Assembly (NCBI GenBank): GCA_022730455.1
Contig: DZDI01000014.1
Span: 1-36,547 of the forward strand
DNA: 36,547 nt
Direction: 5' to 3'
From: Phycisphaera mikurensis
GTDB taxonomy: Bacteria; Planctomycetota; Phycisphaerae; WQYP01
The notes beneath the pieces are model-generated. The model was not told the origin of the DNA, did no database searches, and saw nothing but the letters and a program-made list of their open reading frames with translations. This document shows, one piece after another, positions 1-8,512 of the stretch. Each line of letters opens with the position of its first letter. Position 1 is the stretch's first letter. The position numbers and the translations under genes are program-made.

Positions 1-11
1 CTAGGTGCGGA

Positions 12-950
12 TCAAAACGTCTGCTCATATTTAATCATCGTGGCAATGTGTGTTTTGTGGTCGATGAGCGCCTGTTCCACCGCACGACGCCAGTTGCTTT
101 CAGCCAGCTCGGCGTATTTTGCGTCGCGGTACGCATAAATAATCGAGCGGCTGGCCGCAATAACAGCTCCCAGGCCTCGAGAGTCAAAAGCGGGCAGGCA
201 ATCAGCCAGCGAACCTCCCTGTGCTCCGATACCGGGTATTAAAAATATCGTCCTTGGTGCGGCGGCTCGCACAACAGCCAACGCGTGGCCGGTCGTAGCG
301 CCCACCACTGCACCGAGATCGCTGTAGCCGTACGCTCCAGCCGTCCCTCCCCAGCGGCTCACAAGTTCAGCCATTTGCACATAGACCGGACGTCCGTCGG
401 CGAGCAGCAGTTCCTGAATTTCAACGCTGCTGGGGTTGCTGGTACGCACCAGTGCAAAAACGCCTTTACCGCCGGCTGAGGCCGTTTCCAGAAAGGGCTT
501 AACGCCGTCAGAACCCAGATAAGCATTGATGGTAATGGCGTCCGGTCCGGTATTTTCAACGGAATCCACATAATGGGTATCGGCCAACTGGGCGATGGCA
601 TACTGGACGGCCGTGTGACCGATATCGGATCTTTTTACATCGCCCATCACCAGCAACCCAGCTTGACGGGCTGCCTTGATGAGTTGCCGGTAGGCGCTCA
701 CCCCCGGGGCGTGGTAGCGCTCAAAATAGGCACTGTTAATTTTAACAGCGGAAACCAGTGGAGCGGCAATCTCGATGATCGCCCGTCCAAACTCCAAAAA
801 CATCTCAGCGACCGCTTGGGCGTTCATGCCTAGGTTTTCATCGGCAGTCATTTCTGGTGGCAATCGATCTAATACAGGATCAATTCCTACAACTAGGGGT
901 GTCTTTTTCTCAATGATGGCGTTGCATAAACGATCCGAAAACGCATTCAT
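12..950 (-). CDS. pyrF: Orotidine 5'-phosphate decarboxylase, type 2
   Basis: Catalyses decarboxylation of OMP to UMP, the last step of de novo pyrimidine synthesis, in the cytoplasm. The 312-residue product has the family core: VVGIDP near residue 20, AVKIN with K70, the catalytic GDVKRSDIG at 103-111 (D104, K106, D109) and the phosphate-binding GIGAQGG at 240-246. The length and the DVKRSDIG form match the longer type 2 (subfamily 2) enzymes rather than the roughly 230-residue E. coli type. The ATG at 950 has an AAAGGTG ribosome site about 10 bases upstream (961-967). It reads away from the cold-shock gene and toward the window edge, so any downstream partner is not visible. Identification is secure. 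Confidence 0.95.
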   Translation of the reverse strand: MNAFSDRLCNAIIEKKTPLVVGIDPVLDRLPPEMTADENLGMNAQAVAEMFLEFGRAIIEIAAPLVSAVKINSAYFERYHAPGVSAYRQLIKAARQAGLLVMGDVKRSDIGHTAVQYAIAQLADTHYVDSVENTGPDAITINAYLGSDGVKPFLETASAGGKGVFALVRTSNPSSVEIQELLLADGRPVYVQMAELVSRWGGTAGAYGYSDLGAVVGATTGHALAVVRAAAPRTIFLIPGIGAQGGSLADCLPAFDSRGLGAVIAASRSIIYAYRDAKYAELAESNWRRAVEQALIDHKTHIATMIKYEQTF

Positions 951-1135
951 CTTATTTCATCACCTTTGACCCAATAAACAGAGCCTCGGCCCGCACACTG
1001 GATGAAACTATTGCAACCCCACCGTAGCCCCAACACCACTTACCTCAGGATCACTATGGTATCCAGAACAGGCACACGGGCGGTAGCTTAAAGGAAAATT
1101 CTCCCGGCGAAAATCGGGCCGATGTAAAAAACAAT

Positions 1136-1164
1136 TTGACGAGCTCCGGGTTTGTCGTCATAGT
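1136..1164 (+). promoter_or_regulatory. Candidate promoter of the cold-shock gene
   Basis: TTGACG (1136-1141, five of six matches to the -35 consensus) is followed after 17 bases by CATAGT (1159-1164, four of six to the -10 consensus). A start near 1171 would give a leader of roughly 95 bases before the cold-shock ATG. Long leaders are known for cold-inducible csp mRNAs. This is a prediction by eye. The rest of 951-1267 shows no gene. Confidence 0.35.
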
Positions 1165-1267
1165 GTGGCAGTCCGAGAACATTTCGCCGGACTATTGCAC
1201 GCGTCATCATTCCTGTTGTTACCGCGCGTGTATGGGAAAAACTTTTGCTTGGACGGAGGTCTGCACC

Positions 1268-1498
1268 ATGACTCGTCTGCTCGGTCGCGTTAAGTGGTTC
1301 CATGATCGCAAGGGTTTTGGCTTCCTTACGGCACCCGACAGCCAAGATGTCTTTGTGCATCACACAGCCATTCGTGGCAATGGCTTTCACACCTTAAACG
1401 AGGGTGAAATGGTGGAGTACGAGGCTGAAGCGGGACCAAAGGGGCTCAGGGCCACCGTGGTGTGTCGACTGGAAGCCACGCCGCTGGCACCGCAGTAA
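1268..1498 (+). CDS. Cold-shock domain protein (CspA family)
   Basis: A 76-residue single cold-shock domain, an OB fold that binds single-stranded RNA or DNA and melts RNA structure. RNP1 is KGFGFL at 15-20 and RNP2 is DVFVHH at 27-32, after the usual GRVKWF start. The ATG at 1268 is chosen because GGAGG (1255-1259) sits eight bases upstream and because the domain begins there. A longer frame starting at 1136 would add 44 residues with no similarity to the family. The C-terminus is a few residues longer than E. coli CspA (70). The gene stands alone, with a candidate promoter at 1136-1164 and a terminator at 1552-1577. Whether it is cold-induced cannot be seen. Confidence 0.93.
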   Translation: MTRLLGRVKWFHDRKGFGFLTAPDSQDVFVHHTAIRGNGFHTLNEGEMVEYEAEAGPKGLRATVVCRLEATPLAPQ

Positions 1499-1551
1499 AC
1501 TCAAACCTGCAGGCGGTACGTGGCATAGGAATCGATTCGCCGTTGTCTGAT

Positions 1552-1577
1552 GGGATGGCCGATCAGGCCTTCCTTTT
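1552..1577 (+). terminator. Rho-independent terminator of the cold-shock gene
   Basis: GGGATGGCC (1552-1560) pairs with GGCCTTCC (1566-1573) across a five-base loop, with one T-T mismatch, and is followed by TTTT (1574-1577). It lies 53 bases after the cold-shock stop and before the convergent kdsB end. This is the clearest intrinsic terminator I see in the window. Confidence 0.6.
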
Positions 1578-1644
1578 AGTACGCACCGGCGTCAGACACC
1601 GCCACCAATTAAGGAAGTTTTCGGCCTTGGTTCGCGGAGTGAGG

Positions 1645-2415
1645 TTAGGCCGCGTGTATACCTTGCCGGATTAAGAAGGCCGCGTAGTCTTCCGGCGTAT
1701 CAATACCATGATGCGCTTGGGGGCTGTCGTGGACGATAATTTTTGTGCCCATGTAGAGTGCTCGCAGTTGTTCAAGCTTTTCAATCTTCTCCAATTCGCA
1801 CGGCTCGGTCTGGCTCAAGGTAAGCAGGAACTCCCGGCGGTAAGCATAAATGCCCAGATGTTTGCGGTATAGGCCTCCAAGCATCAATCCCGGTGTATGC
1901 GGCAAAATGCCGTCACGATCGTGCGGAATCACGCTGCGGGAAAAATACATTGCAAATCGCCGCTGATCCACAACCACTTTTACCACATTGGTACGATACA
2001 CCTCCTGGGCATCATCAAAAGGCGCCGCCGCAGTGGCCATCGGCACATCGGTGTTTTCAAGAATGCGAAACAGGCTATCGATTAAAGCGGGATCAACTTC
2101 GGGCTCATCACCCTGAAGATTAACAATATATTTATAGTCCTGATATTCCGGCATTTGTACGACCTCGGCAATGCGGTCTGTGCCTGAGCCGTGAGCCGGT
2201 GACGTCATCACGGCACTGCCACCAAAACCTTTGACCGCTTTCATGATTCGCATGTCGTCGGTCGCAACGACGACCGCAGTCGCACGCGTGACGGAAACGG
2301 CCCGCTCGTAGACATGCTCAACGAGATATTTCCCGGACTGTCGCAGAAGCGGCTTCCCGGGAAGCCGGGTTGATTCGTACCGGGCGGGAATCACTATTAA
2401 GTTTGACACACACAC
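1645..2415 (-). CDS. kdsB: 3-deoxy-manno-octulosonate cytidylyltransferase (CMP-Kdo synthetase)
   Basis: Activates Kdo with CTP to CMP-Kdo for attachment to lipid A in lipopolysaccharide synthesis. The product (256 residues) has the nucleotidyltransferase signature IPARYESTRLPGKP at 9-22, VVVATDD near 48-54, GSGTDRIAE near 77-84 and NLQGDEP at 99-105, all typical of KdsB. The first start is a GTG at 2413-2415. A second in-frame GTG at 2407-2409 has GGAG five bases upstream and gives a start just ahead of the first beta strand as in E. coli KdsB, so the true protein may be two residues shorter. It lies 56 bases downstream of the HIT gene on the same strand. With lpxK, hldE and the gmhB-like gene 25 kb away it supports an LPS-containing outer membrane. 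Confidence 0.95.
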   Translation of the reverse strand: MCVSNLIVIPARYESTRLPGKPLLRQSGKYLVEHVYERAVSVTRATAVVVATDDMRIMKAVKGFGGSAVMTSPAHGSGTDRIAEVVQMPEYQDYKYIVNLQGDEPEVDPALIDSLFRILENTDVPMATAAAPFDDAQEVYRTNVVKVVVDQRRFAMYFSRSVIPHDRDGILPHTPGLMLGGLYRKHLGIYAYRREFLLTLSQTEPCELEKIEKLEQLRALYMGTKIIVHDSPQAHHGIDTPEDYAAFLIRQGIHAA

Positions 2416-2471
2416 TCCAATTCTTCAGTCATTGTCGAGCTGCACCTTTCAGGGATATTGTCCGCCATATG

Positions 2472-2972
2472 CTATTTTTTCTGTGCGACATGCACCTGAA
2501 GCAGTTGTTCATACGCAGCATCTATGGCTTGCGGGATCACCCGCACCTGCCCTACCGTGGTCATGAAGTTAATATCTCCATTCCACCGTGGGACGATATG
2601 CATGTGGATATGTCCCGGCAGTCCCGCACCGGCGCAGTGACCAATATTGAATCCGATATTAAATCCCTGCGGATTCATCGCGTTCTCCAGTAAATGCTGT
2701 CCATGCAGAGCGAGTTCCAGCATATCGGCTCGATGGTCGGAAGGTAAATCGCCGAGTTGGGCGACATGGGCGTAGGGTGCAACGAGCAGATGGCCATTCA
2801 CATAGGGATACCGATTTAACATCAACAGCGCCGATGCGGTGCGGGCAACAACCAAATGACATCTGTCATTTTCCGGTTCGCGGGCCGCTTCGCATAAAAA
2901 GCAGCCCGGTTTGTCCGCCGTAACGCTTTTAATATATTCCAGTCTCCATGGAGCCCAGATAGATGCTGTCAT
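2472..2972 (-). CDS. HIT-family nucleotide hydrolase or phosphorylase
   Basis: A histidine-triad protein of the GalT/HIT superfamily that acts on nucleoside phosphates such as diadenosine polyphosphates; the exact substrate is not determined by sequence. The 166-residue product opens with IWAPWRLEYI (5-14), typical of Ap4A phosphorylase-like members. It has a zinc-type CFLC at 24-27 and the catalytic triad HIHMHIV at 121-127. The ATG at 2972 is preferred because GGAG (2979-2982) lies six bases upstream and the family start matches. An upstream in-frame start at 3047 would add 25 unrelated residues. It probably forms a short transcript with kdsB and is divergent from zwf. Confidence 0.9.
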   Translation of the reverse strand: MTASIWAPWRLEYIKSVTADKPGCFLCEAAREPENDRCHLVVARTASALLMLNRYPYVNGHLLVAPYAHVAQLGDLPSDHRADMLELALHGQHLLENAMNPQGFNIGFNIGHCAGAGLPGHIHMHIVPRWNGDINFMTTVGQVRVIPQAIDAAYEQLLQVHVAQKK

Positions 2973-3001
2973 AAGATTCTCCACACGCCGCCGCCGGCTT
3001 A

Positions 3002-3010
3002 TGCTACAAT
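3002..3010 (+). promoter_or_regulatory. Extended -10 promoter candidate for zwf
   Basis: TGCTACAAT carries the TGn extension followed by TACAAT (3005-3010, five of six to consensus). No good -35 is visible 17 bases upstream. A start near 3017 would leave a 55-base leader before zwf. Similar TGn boxes occur ahead of clpX, the FIST gene and the DUF1844 gene. Confidence 0.4.
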
Positions 3011-3071
3011 CAGACTCGACGCCGAGCCTGATTTTCGGCCAAAACATGACGATTGAAAAGGACTTTTGTTT

Positions 3072-4604
3072 ATGCCCGAAGTCTCCAACGCCATACTAGG
3101 TACCATACTGGCCAGCCCCTGCGCCATAGTCATCTTTGGCGCCACCGGCGACTTGACCAGCCGCAAACTGCTACCGGCTATTTATAACCTCAGCAAGGAC
3201 GGTTTGCTCCATCCCGACACCGTGGTTGTCGGTTTTGCGCGCCGTCCCAAAACTGATGATGAATTCCGGCAGGAAATGCTCAAGGGCGTCAACTCATTTT
3301 CGCGCAGCCGCCCCGCCGACAACACTCCATGGAACAAGCTCGCAGAGCGGCTATTTTATCATCAAAGCACGTTTGAGGACGCACATGGCTATGCTTCACT
3401 TGCGACACGCCTAGCCGATCTGGATCAGAAATACGGCTTATCCGGCCGTCGCCTCTATTATCTTTCCACCAGCCCTGCAGAATTCAGCACTATTGTGCAT
3501 CAATTGGGCGAAGCTGGCTTGGGCAATATTGACCCCTTCAATTCAAACGCGTGGCGAAGGGTGATTGTGGAAAAACCATTTGGACATGATTTAGCATCTG
3601 CACAGGAGCTGAACCAGCAGATCAACCGCGTGTTTGACGAGTCACAGGTGTATCGCATTGATCATTACCTGGGCAAGCAGACGGTGCAGAACTTACTGGC
3701 CTTCCGCTTTGCCAACGGCATTTTTGAACCCATCTGGAATCGCCGCTACGTTGATCACGTCCAGGTGACAGTAGCAGAAGACATCGGCGTGGAAGGACGC
3801 GGTGGCTATTTCGATACCGCTGGCACCCTGCGGGACATGCTTCAGAATCATCTGATGCAGTTGCTCACATTGGTGGCCATGGAGCCGCCGGTTTCATTGG
3901 ACGGCGATGCCATACGCGATGAAAAAGTCCGAGTTCTCAAGTCGATACTTCCTTTTACGCCGGAACAGGTGGAAAGCCTGACCGTTCGCGGGCAATATGT
4001 GCGGGGAGATCGCAATGGGCAGGCGATTATCGGCTATCTAGAAGAACGTGGTGTATCACCGCAAAGCCACACTGAAACCTATGCGTGCGTTCAATTGGCG
4101 ATCGATAACTGGCGATGGTACGGCGTGCCGTTCTATCTCCGCAGCGGAAAGCATCTGAAGTATAAGGGCTCTGAAATTTCAATCCATTTCAATCGTGCTC
4201 CCGGCGTGCTGTTTAATACGCCCCAGCGCGGGGCCGGCGCCAATGTCCTGACGCTTCGCATACAGCCGCGCGAGAGCATTGGCCTGCAAATTAATGCCAA
4301 ACGCCCCGGGACTTCCACGGCCGTCACTCCTGTTCAAATGAATTTTCAGTATCACGAGGCATTCGGAAGCTACTCTCCCGAGGCTTATGAGCGGCTTTTA
4401 CTGGACGCTATTCTGGGCGATTCCACTCTATTTATCCGACGAGATGAAGTGGAAAGTGCATGGAATATTATTGATCAAATTGAAGACTCGTGGGCGGTTG
4501 GTCAACCACCCTTAAAGTTTTACGCACCCGGTTCGTGGGGGCCGGATGAGGCGAATCAATTAATGCGAAAGAGCGGACGGTATTGGGAAGAATTTCCGCA
4601 GTGA
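3072..4604 (+). CDS. zwf: Glucose-6-phosphate 1-dehydrogenase
   Basis: Oxidises glucose 6-phosphate to 6-phosphogluconolactone with NAD(P)+, the entry step of the oxidative pentose phosphate pathway. The 510-residue length fits the family. Seen are the nucleotide-binding FGATGDL at 22-28, EKPFG at 167-171, and the active-site RIDHYLGK at 195-202, whose histidine and lysine bind substrate. The ATG at 3072 is chosen because AAGGA (3058-3062) lies nine bases upstream; a TTG two codons earlier is less likely. No pgl or gnd neighbour is present. The stop lies 14 bases from the convergent stop of the next gene, with no room for a terminator of its own. Identification is secure. Confidence 0.97.
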   Translation: MPEVSNAILGTILASPCAIVIFGATGDLTSRKLLPAIYNLSKDGLLHPDTVVVGFARRPKTDDEFRQEMLKGVNSFSRSRPADNTPWNKLAERLFYHQSTFEDAHGYASLATRLADLDQKYGLSGRRLYYLSTSPAEFSTIVHQLGEAGLGNIDPFNSNAWRRVIVEKPFGHDLASAQELNQQINRVFDESQVYRIDHYLGKQTVQNLLAFRFANGIFEPIWNRRYVDHVQVTVAEDIGVEGRGGYFDTAGTLRDMLQNHLMQLLTLVAMEPPVSLDGDAIRDEKVRVLKSILPFTPEQVESLTVRGQYVRGDRNGQAIIGYLEERGVSPQSHTETYACVQLAIDNWRWYGVPFYLRSGKHLKYKGSEISIHFNRAPGVLFNTPQRGAGANVLTLRIQPRESIGLQINAKRPGTSTAVTPVQMNFQYHEAFGSYSPEAYERLLLDAILGDSTLFIRRDEVESAWNIIDQIEDSWAVGQPPLKFYAPGSWGPDEANQLMRKSGRYWEEFPQ

Positions 4605-4618
4605 TGATTAATGCTGCG

Positions 4619-5710
4619 CTACGGCCTGTTCAGCGGGATTGAACCGCGCTTGAGGTCGCTGAATAAACGTGTAAGGCGATCAAGAAAATCGGACATGGAA
4701 TGCTGACGCCTGACACGCTGCAGAGCGTTTTCACAAAGAATACGGGTCTCCGTAGGCTGCATGACGAAGTCTTCCAGGCATTGTGCCCAATCTTCTGATT
4801 GATTGACAATGCGGCACGTATCAGTTGTGAATGTCTCCGTCAGTGATGTACCGCGGCACATAATAGCCTTCCCGGCCGCCATCGATTCCAATCCGACCAG
4901 CCAGACGCGTGTTGCAGGATTTATGTTAATTATCACATCAACGCTGAGTATGGCCGAGGAAACGGCGCCAATGGCGGGAATAAAACTGATCCGATCGAGA
5001 AGTTTCATACCCCGTGCCATACGCCAGACCTCATCCCTGGCGATGCCGGCATCAAGCAATAAAAGAAGGTGATCGGCGGATCGACGGGTGGCGGCAAAGG
5101 CTTTAAAAAATACTTCATATTCGTGCGGATTTTCGATTGCGTCCAGACAGGCGATGGTGAGGACACCCTCTCCCGCATGGCGGCGCGGTAATTGGACTCC
5201 GTCATTGATTAAAATACCGGGTACGATAACAGTGCTGTGCCCCGGCGATCCCGATGCAATGCGAATCCTCTCTGACCCAAAAATTGAATAACTGTCTTGG
5301 TTCGCACCTGCCAAATCAATACGATCCAAATGCCACCGAGCTATGACCATATCGCGCAATAGAGGCAACACCGCAGATTGTGCCTCACTCCACCCCATGA
5401 GCAGGAGTACATCAAGCTTATGGCGGTGCAGTTCCGCAGCAATAAGCCGTTCATTCCCGAGCCAGCCGGATTGAACCCATTTCATCCACGATCCAGACCG
5501 CACCTGCAGATACCCAGCGACATAAGGAGCTAGAGAGTCGATGGATATATCATCGCCGACGATGTATACACGCATACCCTCAGCGGACAATGCCACGCTT
5601 ACCTGTCGCAGGATGGTCAGATCGGATAACAGATTTTGCCGGTCAATCCATATGCCCAGTCGCAAAGGAGGGCCGGGCGGGAAACTGGAATCCAATGCGT
5701 CCGCATACAT
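4619..5710 (-). CDS. GT-B-like glycosyltransferase (family 4-like), divergent
   Basis: A 363-residue soluble protein. The N-terminal half (about 16-170) alternates strands and helices like a GT-B N-domain. The C-terminal half carries a region with ESMAAG at 275-280, which resembles the E-x-M-A-x-G donor-binding loop of GT4 enzymes. Other conserved GT4 residues are weak, so donor, acceptor and even activity are uncertain. The ATG at 5710 has GAGGA (5723-5727) about 12 bases upstream; a TTG at 5722 directly abuts that site and is unlikely. It follows clpX by 76 bases on the same strand and may be cotranscribed, with no functional link implied. Confidence 0.6.
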   Translation of the reverse strand: MYADALDSSFPPGPPLRLGIWIDRQNLLSDLTILRQVSVALSAEGMRVYIVGDDISIDSLAPYVAGYLQVRSGSWMKWVQSGWLGNERLIAAELHRHKLDVLLLMGWSEAQSAVLPLLRDMVIARWHLDRIDLAGANQDSYSIFGSERIRIASGSPGHSTVIVPGILINDGVQLPRRHAGEGVLTIACLDAIENPHEYEVFFKAFAATRRSADHLLLLLDAGIARDEVWRMARGMKLLDRISFIPAIGAVSSAILSVDVIININPATRVWLVGLESMAAGKAIMCRGTSLTETFTTDTCRIVNQSEDWAQCLEDFVMQPTETRILCENALQRVRRQHSMSDFLDRLTRLFSDLKRGSIPLNRP

Positions 5711-5786
5711 GCCGGATAGCAATCCTCATAAATAGAACGCCCCATTCCAAGCTCCATCCCGCAAACCATAATAGAGAAATGGTTAG

Positions 5787-7118
5787 TCAGGCGCTCTCTT
5801 TGAGAGGAATCGGTTGGGTGTCAAAAAGACTCACACGCCCCTCAACGACATCTGCCGTAACTGAGTATCGCCCCTTTTGCGTCTGGTCCGGCAAATGGTA
5901 CATAAAGTCGAGCATGATCTCTTCCATGACACCGCGTAAAGCGCGTGCGCCGGTGTCGCGTTTAAGTGACCGCTGGGCAACGAGCTGCAGGGCCTCATCC
6001 GAAAATTCGAGTTCACTGCCTTCCATTTGAAAGAAACGCTGATACTGCTTAACCAAGGCATTTTTAGGCTCGGTGAGTATCTGAATCATCCCCTTCTCAT
6101 CCAGCGGTGCCAGAGGCGCAATGATCGGCAATCGGCCAACAAATTCAGGGATCATTCCAAATTCGATCAGATCATCGGGAGTCACATGCCGCATCAATTC
6201 CGTCTGGCGCTGCATCTGCTGCGATTCAGGTTCAACCTCGGCATTGAAGCCTATGAGTTTTCGACCGAGCCGCTTGGCAATGATTTGATCTAATCCGACA
6301 AACGTACCGCCACAAATAAAGAGAATGTGCGACGTGTCAAGCTGGATGTACTGTTGTTCGGGATGTTTTCGGCCGCCCTGCGGGGGTACGTTGGCTAGCG
6401 TTCCCTCAAGCAATTTGAGCAGCGCCTGCTGAACACCTTCACCCGAAACATCACGGGTGATGGAAACGTTCATGTTGGTTTTACCAATTTTGTCGATTTC
6501 ATCAATGTAAATGATACCGCGCTGGGCTGCTTCCAAGTCGTAATCTGCATTTTGAAGCAGCTTCAATAGAAGGTTTTCTACATCTTCACCCACGTAGCCT
6601 GCTTCGGTCAGGGTAGTAGCATCGCCAATAGCGAAGGGCACGTTCAAACTGCGAGCCAATGTCTTGGCCAAAAGCGTCTTGCCCGATCCCGTCGGGCCAA
6701 TGAGCAATACGTTTGATTTGTCGAGTTCAATATCGTCCTTGCTGCGAGCGTCAGCGTGAGCCAACCGCTTGTAATGGTTGTGCACTGCAACCGCCATTGC
6801 CCGTTTAGCACCGTTTTGTCCAATGACGTATTGATCCATAAACTCTTTGAGTTGACGGGGAGGCGGAATCTGCCCCATAGGTTGTTTTGGGCCACTAACC
6901 TTGCGTTTCTCCTGCTTGAAGATATTCAGGCAAAGTTCGGAGCAATTTTCGCAAATATAAATGTCATTGGGCCCTTCGACCATCAAGCCAACTTCGCGAC
7001 TCGATTTTCCACAAAAAGAGCAATTCGTTACCCGTCGTCCCTTAAATTTTGCGCCGGCACCGTCGTCATTATTATTTCGGTTTCCACCGTTTCCGTTACC
7101 GTTTGATTGGTTCGCCAT
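5787..7118 (-). CDS. clpX: ATP-dependent Clp protease unfoldase subunit ClpX
   Basis: AAA+ unfoldase that recognises tagged or native substrates and threads them into ClpP. The 443-residue product has all diagnostic parts: a zinc-binding four-cysteine N-domain (C33, C36, C56, C59), Walker A GPTGSGKT at 141-148, pore loop GYVGE at 174-178, Walker B IIYIDEID at 202-209, RKH loop at 250-252, the ClpP-docking IGF tripeptide at 289-291 and sensor 2 GAR at 390-392. The N-terminus is extended by a low-complexity run rich in Asn and Gly (about 1-22). clpP and tig, common neighbours, are not adjacent. AGGA (7121-7124) is only two bases from the ATG and directly follows a hairpin, so translation may be modulated. 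Confidence 0.97.
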   Translation of the reverse strand: MANQSNGNGNGGNRNNNDDGAGAKFKGRRVTNCSFCGKSSREVGLMVEGPNDIYICENCSELCLNIFKQEKRKVSGPKQPMGQIPPPRQLKEFMDQYVIGQNGAKRAMAVAVHNHYKRLAHADARSKDDIELDKSNVLLIGPTGSGKTLLAKTLARSLNVPFAIGDATTLTEAGYVGEDVENLLLKLLQNADYDLEAAQRGIIYIDEIDKIGKTNMNVSITRDVSGEGVQQALLKLLEGTLANVPPQGGRKHPEQQYIQLDTSHILFICGGTFVGLDQIIAKRLGRKLIGFNAEVEPESQQMQRQTELMRHVTPDDLIEFGMIPEFVGRLPIIAPLAPLDEKGMIQILTEPKNALVKQYQRFFQMEGSELEFSDEALQLVAQRSLKRDTGARALRGVMEEIMLDFMYHLPDQTQKGRYSVTADVVEGRVSLFDTQPIPLKESA

Positions 7119-7125
7119 AGTCCTG

Positions 7126-7146
7126 AACCACTGGTTAGCAGTGGTT
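7126..7146 (-). promoter_or_regulatory. Hairpin abutting the clpX ribosome binding site
   Basis: AACCACTG (7126-7133) and CAGTGGTT (7139-7146) form a perfect 8-base inverted repeat with a five-base loop. On the clpX mRNA it ends one base before the AGGA at 7124-7121, so the stem could stack on or occlude the ribosome site. On the plus strand it is followed by TT, but no plus-strand gene needs a terminator here. Confidence 0.45.
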
Positions 7147-7295
7147 TTACTCCATTAATGAAATTGAATCGACAACCTTACCACTTACCACGCCCTGCGG
7201 ACACGTTACCGCAAATCACCACCACAACATACGGGGTGACACTTGTGTTACACCGAGGGTTAGCACCGGCCATCCGGCACCCATGCCCCGCAGAC

Positions 7296-7304
7296 ATCAT
7301 AGCA
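7296..7304 (-). promoter_or_regulatory. Extended -10 promoter candidate for clpX
   Basis: On the minus strand TGCTATGAT has the TGn extension and TATGAT (five of six to consensus), with a poor -35. A start near 7290 would give a leader of about 170 bases that includes the hairpin at 7126-7146. The remaining spacer (about 7305-7543) shows no convincing gene or RNA. Confidence 0.4.
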
Positions 7305-7543
7305 TAAAACCACCATTAATGGCCAAAACACTACGTTCAAAATCACGGACTCCCAAGGCCGCGATTGCATTACGCATTCAACGGGACTTCATGAACGGCT
7401 GAGCGATATTCATTCTGAAATATACGTCGTGATGAGATTTTAAATGGGACACTTTGCCACCTGCACCACGACCCGCGAGTGCGACCAAGCTACTCGGCGC
7501 CCGCTCCGCCCACTGCGATTTCTTCTTGGGTGCATAAAACGCA

Positions 7544-7837
7544 TCATGCGAGCCCATCGCGAAGCTTTTTAGCCATTTTTAGCGCCCGGGCGCGTTTGAT
7601 TTGCTTAAACTCATCCTGAGTTATCAAGCCACGCTCCACCATGCGTTCCATGTCCCGAAAGGAAAACCCCTCGTTCATCTCATGTTGGCTGTTAAGTGAT
7701 CGACGCCGCACCCATGAAATGATCACAAAACTCGCGACCACCACCGCAATTAACGCCGCACACCCAATAGCCAGACCGGTCATAACACTGCCGGATGACA
7801 GGTGAGCTGCAGCGGCTGCATGATTTCCAGACATCAT
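7544..7837 (-). CDS. Small membrane protein with SHOCT-like C-terminus
   Basis: A 97-residue protein of unknown role. Residues about 19-43 form one hydrophobic membrane helix ending in a basic WVRRR stop-transfer. Residues about 62-94 resemble the short SHOCT-type motif (MVERGLITQDEFKQIK), an amphipathic helical element often found at the end of small membrane proteins. Start: paired ATG codons at 7837 and 7834, with AAGGA (7848-7852) ten bases before the first. It is divergent from a Tic20/DUF4870-like membrane gene across a short spacer that contains a perfect dyad. The function of the SHOCT motif is not established; oligomerisation or protein contact is a guess. Confidence 0.7.
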   Translation of the reverse strand: MMSGNHAAAAAHLSSGSVMTGLAIGCAALIAVVVASFVIISWVRRRSLNSQHEMNEGFSFRDMERMVERGLITQDEFKQIKRARALKMAKKLRDGLA

Positions 7838-7865
7838 CTAACTACGATCCTTTTTAACTGGCGGC

Positions 7866-7882
7866 TCATCGTCAAACGATGA
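7866..7882. promoter_or_regulatory. Perfect dyad in divergent spacer
   Basis: TCATCG (7866-7871) and CGATGA (7877-7882) flank a five-base centre, between the starts of two divergent membrane-protein genes (7837 and 7962). A TATTAT box for the plus-strand gene lies at 7911-7916. Position and symmetry suggest an operator or a small hairpin; neither is proven. Confidence 0.35.
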
Positions 7883-7961
7883 TTTCACTCGCATCTTCGC
7901 CGACACCCATTATTATACGACAATGGCGCCGCAGACAGCAGCGCGATTTAGGAGAATAAAC

Positions 7962-8468
7962 ATGGGCGACGATTATGATCTCAAACCGGATGAGCATCTC
8001 CAACCGCAGGAGCCCGCCGAGCCACAGGCCAGTCCCCCACCAACCACTCAACCCCACGATCCTCCGGCTTCGTCGGCAAAACCCATACCGGAGCAAGAGG
8101 AAAAATCCGAAGCCGACGTTGGCAACCACCGTGCAATGGCTATTTTAGCCTACATACCCATCTTGGTAGTTATACCCCTGATTTTCGGCCAGCAAAGCCG
8201 GTTTGTCCGCTATCACACCAATCAGGGATTTTTACTTTTTATTCTTGAAGTCCTGCGTTGGGGCATTATGAGCGTGCTGTACACCGGACTGCCACTCCTA
8301 TTCAGATGGCACTCCATATTATCGCTTTTCGGTTTTGTTAACGGGGCCATTTCATTTCTGTTTCTGGCGCTTGCAATTGTCGGCATCCTGCATGTCGTCA
8401 GCGGCCACTGCGAGGAGCTGCCGGGCATTGGGAAATATCAGGTCATTGAAATCGATCCGGCAGAGTGA
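7962..8468 (+). CDS. DUF4870/Tic20-like integral membrane protein
   Basis: A 168-residue protein with a Pro-, Gln- and Glu-rich N-terminal tail (1-55) followed by three hydrophobic segments (about 58-76, 90-112, 122-148). The segment AYIPILVVIPL followed by FVRYHTNQG (81-89) is typical of the DUF4870/Tic20-like family of small bacterial membrane proteins, whose biochemical role is unknown. The ATG at 7962 is chosen from AGGAG (7950-7954) seven bases upstream. A frame opening at 7923 would add 13 residues without a ribosome site. The dipeptidase gene follows after 44 bases and may share its transcript. Family call is fairly sure, function is not. Confidence 0.75.
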   Translation: MGDDYDLKPDEHLQPQEPAEPQASPPPTTQPHDPPASSAKPIPEQEEKSEADVGNHRAMAILAYIPILVVIPLIFGQQSRFVRYHTNQGFLLFILEVLRWGIMSVLYTGLPLLFRWHSILSLFGFVNGAISFLFLALAIVGILHVVSGHCEELPGIGKYQVIEIDPAE

Positions 8469-8512
8469 TCTATTGGGTTGGATTCCGGTTTGATTTGAAA
8501 GGCTGAGGGTCT

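Noticed and set aside
7119-7543. Small plus-strand genes in the clpX spacer
   Set aside because: Short frames here (up to 66 residues) lack ribosome sites and any protein-like pattern; one overlaps the clpX start.
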